A stretch of 42,195 bases of DNA. Origin: an uncultured Lachnospiraceae bacterium. Lineage in GTDB: Bacteria; Bacillota; Clostridia; Lachnospirales; Lachnospiraceae. Below the pieces are notes generated by a model that was given only the letters and a program-made list of their open reading frames with translations, ran no database searches and was not told the origin of the DNA. The DNA is taken from NCBI GenBank assembly GCA_910577165.1, contig CAJTLX010000021.1, forward strand, positions 6,872-49,066, in the 5' to 3' direction. This document shows positions 7,078-15,745 of the stretch, in pieces. Position numbers and translations under genes: made by a program. How positions within the stretch are numbered: position 1 is the first letter of the stretch; every line of letters begins with the position of its first letter.

Positions 7078-8085
7078 ATGGAGAGGCGAACGATTTCCAC
7101 GGAATTTACCGAGGAAGATGAAAAGATTGAGGGCAGTCTGCGCCCGCAAAAATTAGCAGAATATATTGGTCAGCAAAAGGCAAAAAAAAATCTGAAAATT
7201 TATATCGAGGCAGCCAAGAAGAGAGGAGAACCGTTAGATCATGTTCTTTTTTTTGGTCCTCCTGGTCTTGGCAAGACCACGCTCGCGGGGATTATCGCGA
7301 ATGAGATGGGGGTAAATTTAAAAACAAGCGCGGGACCTGCCATTGAAAAGCCGGGGGATATGGCAGCAATCCTAAATAATTTGCACGAGGGGGATATTCT
7401 TTTTATCGATGAAATTCATCGGTTAAACCGTCAGGTGGAGGAAACACTTTACCCGGCGATGGAGGACTTTGCGATCGATATTGTGATTGGCAAGGGAGCG
7501 GCGGCAAAATCCATTCGCCTTGATCTGCCCAAATTTACCTTGGTCGGCGCGACAACGCGCGCCGGAATGTTGACCGCACCGCTTCGCGATCGCTTCGGCG
7601 TGGTAAACCGCCTGGAATTTTATACTGTGGAGGAATTGCAGGAAATTATTCTGCGCTCGGCGGGTGTACTTAAAGTGGAGATTGAAAAGGAGGGGGCGGC
7701 GGAACTTGCCAGGAGAGCGCGAGGAACTCCGCGATTGGCGAACCGTCTGCTAAAGCGCGTGCGCGATTTTGCCCAGGTGAAATATGATGGTAAAATTACA
7801 AAGCAGGTAGCAGAATATGCACTTGATCTTTTGGAGGTTGATCGGCTTGGACTTGACCGCATTGACCGGGAAATCTTAACTGCAATGATGGAGAATTTTA
7901 GCGGTCGCCCTGTGGGGCTTGAGTCCGTTGCCACCACCATCGGGGAGGATGCCGGGACAGTAGAGGAGGTCTATGAGCCATATCTGGTGCAAAACGGTCT
8001 GATTGTGCGCACTCCGCGCGGACGGATGGTCACGGATTTAGCCTATCGGCATCTTGGCGTTGCAAAGCCCGCAGGTGCACCGTAG
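7078..8085 (+). CDS. ruvB: Holliday junction DNA helicase subunit RuvB
   Basis: Hexameric AAA+ motor that drives branch migration with RuvA. The 335-residue product has Walker A GPPGLGKT (residues 60-67), Walker B with DEIH (111-114), sensor 1 GATTR (157-161), an arginine-finger region LRDRFG, and a C-terminal winged helix (ILTAMMENFSGRPVGLESVA). A GGGGAGG site lies upstream. It is cotranscribed with ruvA. ruvC is not in the window, as expected for Firmicutes. Confidence 0.97.
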   Translation: MERRTISTEFTEEDEKIEGSLRPQKLAEYIGQQKAKKNLKIYIEAAKKRGEPLDHVLFFGPPGLGKTTLAGIIANEMGVNLKTSAGPAIEKPGDMAAILNNLHEGDILFIDEIHRLNRQVEETLYPAMEDFAIDIVIGKGAAAKSIRLDLPKFTLVGATTRAGMLTAPLRDRFGVVNRLEFYTVEELQEIILRSAGVLKVEIEKEGAAELARRARGTPRLANRLLKRVRDFAQVKYDGKITKQVAEYALDLLEVDRLGLDRIDREILTAMMENFSGRPVGLESVATTIGEDAGTVEEVYEPYLVQNGLIVRTPRGRMVTDLAYRHLGVAKPAGAP

Positions 8086-8130
8086 GCAAAAAGGAAGAAA
8101 AAACAAAGAAGTTGTATTTATTCGAAGAAT

Positions 8131-8260
8131 ATGGTATAATATCTGTCGATATTATACTGGGCTGATTTGCTTCCGACCGAAGGGAGGAAAGTTTCCAAAG
8201 CAAATCATGCGCATCCGCTGGAGGCACCATGTTCTTCGGACATGGTATAATGTTGGCAAA
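8131..8260. repeat. Second member of the hairpin repeat family, between ruvB and zapA
   Basis: The core at about 8164-8223 matches 71-130 almost base for base, including GATTTGCTT/AAGCAAATC (8164-8172 with 8198-8206). The flanking hairpins keep pairing while changing sequence: GTATAATATC/GATATTATAC (8134-8143 with 8148-8157) and ACCATGT/ACATGGT (8226-8232 with 8240-8246). It occupies most of the 239-base gap before zapA. An ORF can be drawn through it, but the pairing explains the sequence better than coding does. Confidence 0.75.
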
Positions 8261-8324
8261 TACAAAGTAAGCAAAACGAAAAAGTTACGGTTTCCGCTGT
8301 TGAAACCAAAGGGGGGCTGTTATT

Positions 8325-8870
8325 ATGAATAAACAGACGGATACCGATGTGATTATCAATGGGAAAAAATATACGTTGAGCGGCTATGAAAGCAATGATT
8401 ATATGCAGAGGGTGGCCTCCTATCTCAACGATAAATGTGCGCAGATGGCACAACAGGCAGATTTTCGTTATTTTGATAAAGAAACGCAGAATATTTTGAT
8501 ACAGCTGAATATCGCTGATGATTTTTTTAAGCTGAAAGCTCTGATGAAGCATAAGGAAACGGACAGCGATACAAAAGACAATGAGATTATGGATTTAAGG
8601 CATGAGATAATTGCGTTGCAGACAAAGCTTGAGGAATGCGAAAAGGAATTAGAACAGGCAAAGGAAAAATTTTATGAGGAGGAGAAGAAAAATATCCGCC
8701 TGGAAACCGAGTTAAAGGAAGCGAAAAAAGGGGCGGAACAGCTAGCTAGGGAAAGGCGGGTTGATCTTTTGATCGAGGGGGGAAAAAAAGAAACAAAAAC
8801 AATGTGGCTTCCACCGGAGGTGGGCGGGAAATTTTCAACAATTAACAACAAAGATTCCCCTTCCTCTTAG
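8325..8870 (+). CDS. zapA: Cell division protein ZapA-like, extended coiled coil
   Basis: ZapA stabilises FtsZ filaments at the division ring. The N-terminal 95 residues fit the ZapA domain: VIINGKKYTLSGYESNDYMQRVASYL, then a helix with LIQLNIADDFFKL. Residues about 100-145 form a charged coiled coil (LRHEIIALQTKLEECEKELE). The tail is polar. At 181 residues it is longer than the classical ~100-residue ZapA, as is common in Clostridia. It has a GGGGGG site and starts just after the hairpin repeat. A structured segment begins at its stop codon. Confidence 0.82.
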   Translation: MNKQTDTDVIINGKKYTLSGYESNDYMQRVASYLNDKCAQMAQQADFRYFDKETQNILIQLNIADDFFKLKALMKHKETDSDTKDNEIMDLRHEIIALQTKLEECEKELEQAKEKFYEEEKKNIRLETELKEAKKGAEQLARERRVDLLIEGGKKETKTMWLPPEVGGKFSTINNKDSPSS

Positions 8871-8873
8871 GTA

Positions 8874-8980
8874 GGGAAAGAATTGCAGGAACAATTCTAA
8901 CGGCAGTAGTGGGCGGAGTGAAAGTGCTACTCTCTACCGCCATGAGACAATCCATGTAATTGTCTTTCCCCTAACTGCCG
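8874..8980 (+). ncRNA. Candidate structured RNA: three hairpins, closing stem, pseudoknot
   Basis: GGGAAAG (8874-8880) pairs with CTTTCCC (8964-8970) and encloses three local hairpins: AATTG/CAATT (8881-8885 with 8892-8896), GGCGG/CCGCC (8912-8916 with 8937-8941) and GACAAT/ATTGTC (8946-8951 with 8959-8964, sharing one base with the closing stem). CGGCAGT inside the junction (8901-8907) is exactly complementary to ACTGCCG just outside it (8974-8980), a pseudoknot. I do not recognise the class. It could be the leader of the U32 gene or a free-standing RNA. The pairing is read directly; function is inference. Confidence 0.45.
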
Positions 8981-9016
8981 CGAGTGGATTGAAACAAAGC
9001 TTCCATAAAATAGGGG

Positions 9017-9050
9017 GACTGCGCGCAAAAACAGGCAGTCTTCTTTTTTA
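9017..9050 (+). terminator. Terminator between the structured segment and the U32 gene
   Basis: GACTGC (9017-9022) pairs with GCAGTC (9035-9040), followed by TTCTTTTTT. Just upstream, CCCCTA (8968-8973) can pair with TAGGGG (9011-9016), in competition with the closing stem of the structured segment. The hairpin lies 56 bases before the next start codon, so it either ends the zapA/RNA transcript or acts as an attenuator. Confidence 0.7.
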
Positions 9051-9105
9051 TACACACAGACGCGGAGAGGAATTACGCCACTAAATCATAAGGAATGGAG
9101 AAGAG

Positions 9106-11568
9106 ATGGCAGAGAGAAAAAGAAGAGGGATTGAGATTTTAGCACCGGCTAGTTCTATGGAAGGGGTGTACGCGGCGATCGCTGCAGGGGCGGATGCAAT
9201 CTATATTGGCGGCACACGCTTTGGGGCGCGCGCCTACGCAAATAATCTGGATCTGCATGAAATGTGCGCGGCAATCGATTATGTACATCTCTATGGAAAG
9301 CATATTTATTTAACCGTAAATACACTTCTAAAGCCGGGGGAGATAGATGAACTTTACACTTATTTAAAACCATATTATCAATGGGGAATTGACGCAGTGA
9401 TTGTGCAGGATGTGGGCGTGTTAAAATTTATTGCGGATCATTTTTTGGGCTTGCCCATCCATGCCAGCACACAGATGTCACTTACGATGGCTGAGGGGGC
9501 AAAATGTTTTGAGCGATATCCGGTGACGCGCCTAGTCAACGCGAGGGAGTTAGAATTAGCGGAGTTAAAACTTTTGCGGAAAAATACTTCACTGGAAATT
9601 GAGTCATTTGTTCATGGGGCATTATGCTACTGCTATTCCGGACAATGTTTGATGAGCAGCATGATCGGTGGGCGTTCGGGAAATCGGGGGCGTTGCGCAC
9701 AGCCGTGCCGACTGCCATATGATGGGGAATATTTGCTCTCACCGAAAGATATCTGCATACTTGATATGATCCCAGAATTAATTGAAGCGGGAATCGATTC
9801 ATTTAAGATTGAGGGGCGGATGAAGCGTTTTGAGTATGCCGCAGGGGTAACCGCTGCTTATCGCAGGGAAGTAGATCGCTATTTTGAATTGGGAAAAGAC
9901 GAATATAGAGAATTTCATCGAAATCATCCCGAAGTGCTAAAAAAAGCTTTTACCGATATGCAGGATTTATATAACCGGGGCGGTTTTTCGCGGGGGTATT
10001 ATCCTACCCATAATCATCCAAATATGATGGCGTTTTCCCGTCCAAATCACAGCGGAGTTTTTGTGGGCAATGTGGAGAAAGTACATGAAAATACCGCGAT
10101 TCTCTCCTGCACACAAAATCTTAATGCGCAGGATGTGCTAGAGATTCGGGAGGGGGAGAATGCATCTGTTAAAAGACAGAAAAGCCAGAAAAAAATGAAG
10201 GAGGAAAATAAAGCAGGAGAAGAATGGCAGGGGGGAGAAAAAATTTATGAGTTTACGCTTGGGCAAGCGCGCATGGCGGGCACGCATTTTGAGGCAAAGT
10301 TTACAAGAGGACTTCCAGTAAAAAAAGGGGATCTTGTCTATCGAACAAAAAATAATTCCCTGCTACAACAGATTTCAAGGGAATATCTTGAAAAGGAAGT
10401 AAAGATTCCGATTTCCGGAGAACTTATCGCAAAGGAGGGCAGGGAGGCAGAACTTTTGGTGTGCAGAGGAGTGCTGGAAGATGAAAATTATACTTTTATT
10501 CGGGTATCCGGAGATATTGTGCAATCTGCCGTGAACCAGCCGATGGGCGAGGAGCGTCTGCGCGCAGCATTGGAAAAAACGGGAAACACTCCGTTTTATT
10601 TTTCTAAGCTTTCGATTACCGCCTCAGAAAATATTTTTATCCCGGTATCCACATTGAATGTGATGCGCAGGGAGGCTCTGGAAGCTCTTGCAAAAAAGAT
10701 TCTGTTAAGTTTTCGAAGAAAGCATACAAAGTGCCAGGATGTTCCAAAAGAAGAAATTAAAAAAGAGAGAAAAATTTTGCCATCTGTCCCGTCCATCCAT
10801 GTATCGGTGATGACAAAAGAACAGCTTGATGCAGCACTTCATGTGGAGAAGGTGAGCCGAATCTATTATGATCTTTCCTCATTCCCGACGGGGGAAATAA
10901 TAACTGCTGCCACGCGCACAAAAGAGGCGAAAAAAGAATTTTTCTGCCGTATGCCGCGTATTTTTCGCTCTGCAACCTACAATCTTTTTTCCGAGTTGAA
11001 GTATATTTTATTAGATGATTTAGTAGATGGATATTTACTGCAAAACTATGAGGAACTTTATCTGTTTGCAAAAAAATGGCACGCGCAGGAAAAGGGAAAA
11101 ATTCTTGTTGCGGATGCGATGCTCTACGCAATGAATGAACCCGCCAAACAATTTTTTCGCGATCTTGGGGTAGAAGAATTTACTGCGCCCTATGAAGAAA
11201 ACGCGCAGGAACTTTCGGCACTTGGTCTTTGCGATATGGCTCTTACGGTGTACGGCAGACTCCCGCTTATGACCTCAGCACAGTGCGTGCGCAAAAATAC
11301 CAAGGGGCAGAATAAGGGATATCTAGTCGATCGCAAAAAGAAAAAGCTTCCGGTAAAAGAATTTTGCCGTTTTTGTTACAATATAATTTATAGCCCGGAT
11401 TGTCTGGCACTTATCGGTGATGAGGAAATAAAATCACTTGTACCGGCGGCACTGCGCTATGATTTTACTTTTGAATCCAAAGAGGAAGTCTGCAAAATAT
11501 TAAAGGAGAGTGAACTGCCTCAAAATATGGAATATACAAAGGGGCATTTTAGGGGAGGAGTACAATAG
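9106..11568 (+). CDS. U32 peptidase-family protein (RlhA/TrhP-like RNA hydroxylation)
   Basis: U32 proteins were first described as collagenases; E. coli relatives are now known to take part in hydroxylation of 23S rRNA or tRNA wobble uridine. The 820-residue product starts with the family's EILAPASSMEGVYAAIAAGA barrel. It contains the signature with clustered cysteines around residues 165-205: ALCYCYSGQCLMSSMIGGRS, then NRGRCAQPCRLPY. It has FKIEGRMKRFEYAAG downstream, then a long C-terminal part of the DUF3656 type. Two late cysteines (FCRFCYN) could join a metal site. The ATG follows GGAGAAG. Which RNA it modifies cannot be told from sequence. Confidence 0.88.
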   Translation: MAERKRRGIEILAPASSMEGVYAAIAAGADAIYIGGTRFGARAYANNLDLHEMCAAIDYVHLYGKHIYLTVNTLLKPGEIDELYTYLKPYYQWGIDAVIVQDVGVLKFIADHFLGLPIHASTQMSLTMAEGAKCFERYPVTRLVNARELELAELKLLRKNTSLEIESFVHGALCYCYSGQCLMSSMIGGRSGNRGRCAQPCRLPYDGEYLLSPKDICILDMIPELIEAGIDSFKIEGRMKRFEYAAGVTAAYRREVDRYFELGKDEYREFHRNHPEVLKKAFTDMQDLYNRGGFSRGYYPTHNHPNMMAFSRPNHSGVFVGNVEKVHENTAILSCTQNLNAQDVLEIREGENASVKRQKSQKKMKEENKAGEEWQGGEKIYEFTLGQARMAGTHFEAKFTRGLPVKKGDLVYRTKNNSLLQQISREYLEKEVKIPISGELIAKEGREAELLVCRGVLEDENYTFIRVSGDIVQSAVNQPMGEERLRAALEKTGNTPFYFSKLSITASENIFIPVSTLNVMRREALEALAKKILLSFRRKHTKCQDVPKEEIKKERKILPSVPSIHVSVMTKEQLDAALHVEKVSRIYYDLSSFPTGEIITAATRTKEAKKEFFCRMPRIFRSATYNLFSELKYILLDDLVDGYLLQNYEELYLFAKKWHAQEKGKILVADAMLYAMNEPAKQFFRDLGVEEFTAPYEENAQELSALGLCDMALTVYGRLPLMTSAQCVRKNTKGQNKGYLVDRKKKKLPVKEFCRFCYNIIYSPDCLALIGDEEIKSLVPAALRYDFTFESKEEVCKILKESELPQNMEYTKGHFRGGVQ

Positions 11569-11594
11569 AGCGCGGAAAATTAAACAAAAATTAT

Positions 11595-11623
11595 TTGCTA
11601 TTTCGAAATTCATGTGGTAAAAT
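11595..11623 (+). promoter_or_regulatory. Promoter of the aminopeptidase gene
   Basis: TTGCTA (11595-11600), 17 bases, TAAAAT (11618-11623), about 60 bases before the start codon. Confidence 0.6.
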
Positions 11624-11682
11624 AAAAAGCGCGAATTGTCGGTGAATGCTGAAAATCAAACCGACGGAAAGAGAGGATGATC

Positions 11683-13101
11683 ATGGCAGAAAAAGAATCC
11701 GCAGCCAAAGGAGCTGCAAAGGAGAAAGAGGAAAAAAAGATTCGGAATGCATGGCTGAAATATACAGAGGCGCAGAAAAAGGAAGCTTTTGAAGTAAGTG
11801 AGGGCTACAAGAAATTTATTTCGGACTGCAAGACCGAGCGGGAATGTGTGAGTGAGGTGGTGCGTCAGGCAGAGGCGGCGGGATATAAAGATCTGTTTTC
11901 AGTAAAAAAAGTAAAACCGGGCGACAAGCTCTATGCAGTAAATATGGGAAAAGTCGTAGTGCTTTTTATCGCGGGCAAAAGACCGCTTGAAGACGGCATG
12001 AAGATTCTCGGTGCGCATATCGATTCACCGCGCATTGACATTAAACAGATTCCAGTCTACGAGGAGACGGAGATGGCTTTCCTCGACACGCATTATTATG
12101 GCGGGATAAAGAAATATCAGTGGGTTACATTGCCGCTTGCCATCCATGGCGTATTTGTAAAGAAGGACGGTACAAAAGTAGAAGTGTCTGTCGGAGAGAA
12201 AGATGACGATCCTGTAGTTGGCATAAGCGATCTTTTAGTACATCTTTCGGGAGATCAGATGCAGAAGACTGCGAGCAAAGTGATTGAGGGCGAAGATTTA
12301 AATGTTAATATCGGAAGCATTCCGCTTGCCGGTGAGGAGAAGGAAGCAGTCAAGAAAAATGTGCTTGCTCTGTTGAAGGAGCAGTATGGAGTGGAGGAAG
12401 AGGATTTTATCTCCGCGGAATTAGAAGTTGTTCCCGCCGGAAAGGCAAGGGATTATGGTCTTGACCGCAGCATGGTATACGGGTATGGGCAGGACGATCG
12501 CGTCTGCGCGTATACTTCGATGCTCGCACTCTTCCATATGAAAGAGGTTGATCGCACGGCGGTATGCATTCTTGTAGATAAGGAAGAGGTTGGCAGCATT
12601 GGCGCGACTGGTATGCATTCGAAATTTTTCGAAAATATAGTAGCAGAACTGATGGAGCGTATGGGAGATTATTCAGAACTTAAAGTGAGAAGGGCACTGG
12701 CAAACTCTGTAATGCTCTCCTCCGATGTTTCCGCAGCATTTGATCCGAATTATCCTGCGGTAAATGAAAAGAAAAATACAGCTTATTTTGCTCATGGTCT
12801 GGTGTTTAACAAATATACGGGATCTCGCGGAAAAGGCGGGTGCAATGATGCAAATGCGGAGTTTATGGCAGCGATCCGCGCAGCACTCGAAAAGCACGAT
12901 GTTATGTTCCAGACTTCGGAGCTTGGCAAGGTAGACCAGGGAGGCGGCGGAACGATCGCCTATATTATGGCGCAGTACAATATGCAGGTAATTGACAGCG
13001 GTGTTCCTGTTCTTAATATGCATGCGCCGTGGGAGGTTACAAGCAAAGCGGATATATATGAGGCAATGCGCGGCTACGAGGCGTTTTTAAAGGAGATGTA
13101 A
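11683..13101 (+). CDS. M18 family aminopeptidase
   Basis: Zinc-dependent cytosolic exopeptidase that removes N-terminal residues, probably acidic or neutral ones, in peptide turnover. The start at 11683 is preferred over 11677 because GAGAGG ends at 11676, giving 6-base spacing. The 472-residue product has the metal ligands expected of M18: LGAHIDSPRIDIK (His/Asp), YGQDDRVCAY (bridging Asp), VDKEEVGSIGATG (Glu pair) and a C-terminal NMHAPWEVTSK (His). The first 25 residues are Lys/Glu/Ala-rich and poorly conserved. It has its own promoter. Confidence 0.92.
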   Translation: MAEKESAAKGAAKEKEEKKIRNAWLKYTEAQKKEAFEVSEGYKKFISDCKTERECVSEVVRQAEAAGYKDLFSVKKVKPGDKLYAVNMGKVVVLFIAGKRPLEDGMKILGAHIDSPRIDIKQIPVYEETEMAFLDTHYYGGIKKYQWVTLPLAIHGVFVKKDGTKVEVSVGEKDDDPVVGISDLLVHLSGDQMQKTASKVIEGEDLNVNIGSIPLAGEEKEAVKKNVLALLKEQYGVEEEDFISAELEVVPAGKARDYGLDRSMVYGYGQDDRVCAYTSMLALFHMKEVDRTAVCILVDKEEVGSIGATGMHSKFFENIVAELMERMGDYSELKVRRALANSVMLSSDVSAAFDPNYPAVNEKKNTAYFAHGLVFNKYTGSRGKGGCNDANAEFMAAIRAALEKHDVMFQTSELGKVDQGGGGTIAYIMAQYNMQVIDSGVPVLNMHAPWEVTSKADIYEAMRGYEAFLKEM

Positions 13102-13169
13102 TCCTGTACTTCTGATGGATTTAAAGGTGATGAAACTAACTTTTATTACGAAGATTAGAGGGAAGGGTT

Positions 13170-13604
13170 ATGGAAACCATACAAATTCAGTATCTGGACG
13201 ATACCATCAAACGTCTTTGCTATATTGATGGAAAATCTGATTGGATTGATCTGCGTGCAGCAAAAGAGGTAGAGATGGCGGAAGGAGAATTTCAATTGAT
13301 TCCGTTAGGGGTGGCAATGCAGCTGCCTGAAGGGTATGAGGCGCATATTGTACCACGCAGTAGCACCTACAAAAATTTTGGCATTATTCAGACGAACCAT
13401 ACTGGAATTGTGGATCACTCTTATTGTGGTGCAAATGACTGGTGGTATATGCCAGCTTACGCGCTGCGCGATACGATCATTCACAAAAACGATCGGATCT
13501 GTCAGTTTCGCATTGTGAAAAACCAGCCAAAACTTATTTTTGACGAGGTGGGGGCACTTTCTGGAAAGGACAGAGGAGGTATTGGAAGTACCGGCGTTCA
13601 ATAA
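13170..13604 (+). CDS. dut: dUTP diphosphatase
   Basis: Hydrolyses dUTP to dUMP and pyrophosphate, keeping uracil out of DNA and feeding thymidylate synthesis. The 144-residue product has the five trimeric dUTPase motifs: DLRA (27-30), PRSST (62-66), GIVDHSYCG (79-87), RICQFRI (109-115) and the flexible tail RGGIGSTG (135-142). The usual Phe of the tail is Ile here, a mild departure. AGGGAAGGG precedes the ATG. A terminator follows within 20 bases. Confidence 0.93.
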   Translation: METIQIQYLDDTIKRLCYIDGKSDWIDLRAAKEVEMAEGEFQLIPLGVAMQLPEGYEAHIVPRSSTYKNFGIIQTNHTGIVDHSYCGANDWWYMPAYALRDTIIHKNDRICQFRIVKNQPKLIFDEVGALSGKDRGGIGSTGVQ

Positions 13605-13622
13605 TTTGGATTCAACAAAAGA

Positions 13623-13650
13623 GCAGCATTTTATAATGCTGCCCTTTTTT
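13623..13650 (+). terminator. Terminator after dut
   Basis: GCAGCATT (13623-13630) pairs with AATGCTGC (13635-13642), followed by CC and six T residues. Confidence 0.85.
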
Positions 13651-13695
13651 GTACTGTAAATAAAAATCACAAAAAATTTCGGTGAAAATTGCCTA

Positions 13696-13724
13696 TTGAA
13701 TAAAATCAAGAAAAGGATTATACT
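13696..13724 (+). promoter_or_regulatory. Promoter of the amidase-rdgB-yfcE operon
   Basis: TTGAAT (13696-13701), 17 bases, TATACT (13719-13724), 30 bases before the TTG start. Confidence 0.65.
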
Positions 13725-13754
13725 TATAGCATTGTAAAATGGAGGAGAAGTATA

Positions 13755-15131
13755 TTGCATGAAGATAAATTGTTAAAAAAAATGATACTAGGAAGTTTTG
13801 TATTTTTAGGTCTTTGCATTCTTTTTTCAAATTATTTTCAGCGGACGCAGGGAGCACAAAACAATCTGGTAAAAGCACTGGCGACTCTATCCTTAGAGGA
13901 ATTAAAATTGTCGCAGGAAATGGCGCAGACAATGACTCCCATACCAGCAAGTCCGGTCACCGGAATTTTTGCTGCTTTAGTTGAGCCAGATGCAATCGAC
14001 CCGCTCCCCCCGGTCTGGGACGAAATATCTGGCGCGAAGAACGCCTCTTTGCCGCGTCAGTTAAAGGATAGGGATGTAATCGTGCTGGAGAAAAAAAAAG
14101 ACTGCAAAAACGCGACAATCTGGCTGGAAGAACTGCCCGCGACAAGACAATTGCGCGTGACAATAAGAGGGCTGTTTGGCACTCCCTACTCCGATGACCA
14201 GGTGGAGCGCATTGCGAAAGATACGTATTATTATGGGACACCGCCGACTTCAACCCCAACTCCGACACCGACCCCAACCCCTTTGGGCGGGAAGGTGATC
14301 CCACCAACAATAAGCCCGACCCCAACACCCATTTCGCCGTCTGATCCGTATTATCCGTGGCGAAATGATGTGGTCAAAGCAATTGAGACAAATGTTGAAA
14401 CCGCTTTGGATGGGAGTTTTACTCAATCGTTTTTATTTACTTTAAATAAAACATATGTGTATGAACTCTACGAAGATGAATGGAATTACTATATCGCGCT
14501 GATCAGACCAAAGGAAGTATACAAAAAGATTGTGGTGGTTGATGCGGGACATGGCGGAGTGGATGAGGGAACGATTATTGCAGGCAGGGAGCATATGGAA
14601 AAAGAACTCAACTTAGATATTGTGCTTCGCTTAAAGGAACTGCTTGATACGCAGGAAGATATAAAAGTGTATTATACCAGAACAACGGATTGGAAACCAT
14701 CACTGCATCAGAGGGTGGATTTGGCAAACGATGTTGAGGCAGATTTTTTCCTTAGCGTCCACTGCAATTCAAATGATACACGCTCATTGCATGGCACGGA
14801 AGTTCTCTATGATTCAAGATGGGATGGAGCGGAAGGGATGACTTCCGGGCGGTTTGCACAGATTCTTTCGGAGGAGATGGAAGAATGGGTGGGATTATTC
14901 AACAGAGGGCTTGTTCCAAGAGAACATAATTTGACTATTATAAAATATGCGGAAGTGCCAGTTGCTCTGGTGGAAGTCGGTTTTTTATCAAATTCTTCTG
15001 ATCTGCAGCGTCTGATTCAGTCGGAAACCCGGCAAAATATAGCACAAGCACTTTATCATGCACTTTTGCGCAGTTACGGGGAACTAGAAGCACAGACAAA
15101 TAGCGGAGATAACGAAATGAAAGAGGAGTGA
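13755..15131 (+). CDS. Membrane-anchored N-acetylmuramoyl-L-alanine amidase (Amidase_3)
   Basis: Cleaves the amide bond between muramic acid and the stem peptide of peptidoglycan. The TTG start at 13755 is chosen because GGAGG lies 9 bases upstream; the nearby ATG is out of frame. The N-terminus has one hydrophobic segment (MILGSFVFLGLCILFSNYF) acting as anchor or signal. A Pro/Thr-rich spacer of TP repeats follows around residues 165-195. The catalytic domain occupies about 255-445. Zinc and catalytic residues are visible: DAGHGG with His265, EKELNLD (Glu282 or 284), SVHCNSND with His336, and VEVGF with Glu407. rdgB starts 5 bases after its stop. Confidence 0.92.
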   Translation: MHEDKLLKKMILGSFVFLGLCILFSNYFQRTQGAQNNLVKALATLSLEELKLSQEMAQTMTPIPASPVTGIFAALVEPDAIDPLPPVWDEISGAKNASLPRQLKDRDVIVLEKKKDCKNATIWLEELPATRQLRVTIRGLFGTPYSDDQVERIAKDTYYYGTPPTSTPTPTPTPTPLGGKVIPPTISPTPTPISPSDPYYPWRNDVVKAIETNVETALDGSFTQSFLFTLNKTYVYELYEDEWNYYIALIRPKEVYKKIVVVDAGHGGVDEGTIIAGREHMEKELNLDIVLRLKELLDTQEDIKVYYTRTTDWKPSLHQRVDLANDVEADFFLSVHCNSNDTRSLHGTEVLYDSRWDGAEGMTSGRFAQILSEEMEEWVGLFNRGLVPREHNLTIIKYAEVPVALVEVGFLSNSSDLQRLIQSETRQNIAQALYHALLRSYGELEAQTNSGDNEMKEE

Positions 15132-15136
15132 AGCGG

Positions 15137-15745
15137 ATGAAGAAGATTATATTTGCAACGGGAAATAAAGGAAAAATGAAAGAGATTCATGAAATTTTTA
15201 AGGATCTTCCCTATGAGGTACTCTCGATGAATGAAGCAGGAGTTCTGGTGGATATTGTGGAGGATGGAACAAGTTTTGAGGAGAACGCTCTGATCAAGGC
15301 GCGCGCAGTGGCAGAATATTCCGGAGAAATTGCGATGGCGGACGATTCGGGACTGGAGGTGGATTTTCTTGGGAAGGCACCCGGTATTTACTCCGCAAGA
15401 TTTCTTGGGGAAGAGACTTCCTATAAGATCAAGAACCAATACATTCTTGATAAATTAAAGGATGTTCCGGAGACCGAACGCACTGCGCGATTTGTCTGCG
15501 CAATTGCCATTGTTTTCCCGGATGGAAAAAGCGAGATAAGAAGAGCGACGATCGAGGGGCGGATCGCATATGAACCGGCGGGAGAAAATGGTTTTGGCTA
15601 TGATCCGATCTTTTTTGTACCCGAGTTTAATCTGACGACAGCACAGCTTACCATGGAACAAAAAAATAAAATCAGCCACAGAGCAAAGGCACTTTTGGCG
15701 ATAAAGAAGGAAGTTCTTTGCGCGGATGGGGAAGGGAATTTTTAA
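15137..15745 (+). CDS. rdgB: XTP/dITP diphosphatase (Ham1/RdgB)
   Basis: Removes non-canonical purine nucleotides (ITP, XTP and deoxy forms) from the pool. I prefer the ATG at 15137, which has GAGGAG 8 bases upstream, over a GTG at 15128 that overlaps the amidase stop. The product of 202 residues begins MKKIIFATGNKGKMKEI, with the TGNxxK motif. It has DDSGLEVDFLGKAPGIYSAR, and GENGFGYDPIFFVPE before SHRAKAL. It forms an operon with the amidase and the phosphodiesterase. Confidence 0.95.
   Translation: MKKIIFATGNKGKMKEIHEIFKDLPYEVLSMNEAGVLVDIVEDGTSFEENALIKARAVAEYSGEIAMADDSGLEVDFLGKAPGIYSARFLGEETSYKIKNQYILDKLKDVPETERTARFVCAIAIVFPDGKSEIRRATIEGRIAYEPAGENGFGYDPIFFVPEFNLTTAQLTMEQKNKISHRAKALLAIKKEVLCADGEGNF

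Noticed and set aside
8054..8332. Plus-strand open frame overlapping the end of ruvB
   Set aside because: It runs through the paired repeat element, has no ribosome binding site and gives no recognisable protein.
8874..8980. 6S RNA, suggested by the zapA neighbourhood as in Gammaproteobacteria
   Set aside because: 6S RNA is a long rod with a central bulge of about 180 bases. This segment is a compact junction with a pseudoknot.
8961..8995. End of a CRISPR-like repeat (GTGGATTGAAAC)
   Set aside because: Only one copy is present, there are no spacers or cas genes, and the preceding bases do not form the short stem of type I-C repeats. They are better explained by the structured element.
8967..9017. 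Possible twister ribozyme (CCCCTAACTGCC ... ATAAAATAGGGGG)
   Set aside because: The ends resemble twister, but the conserved internal loop segments and their long-range pairings are missing.
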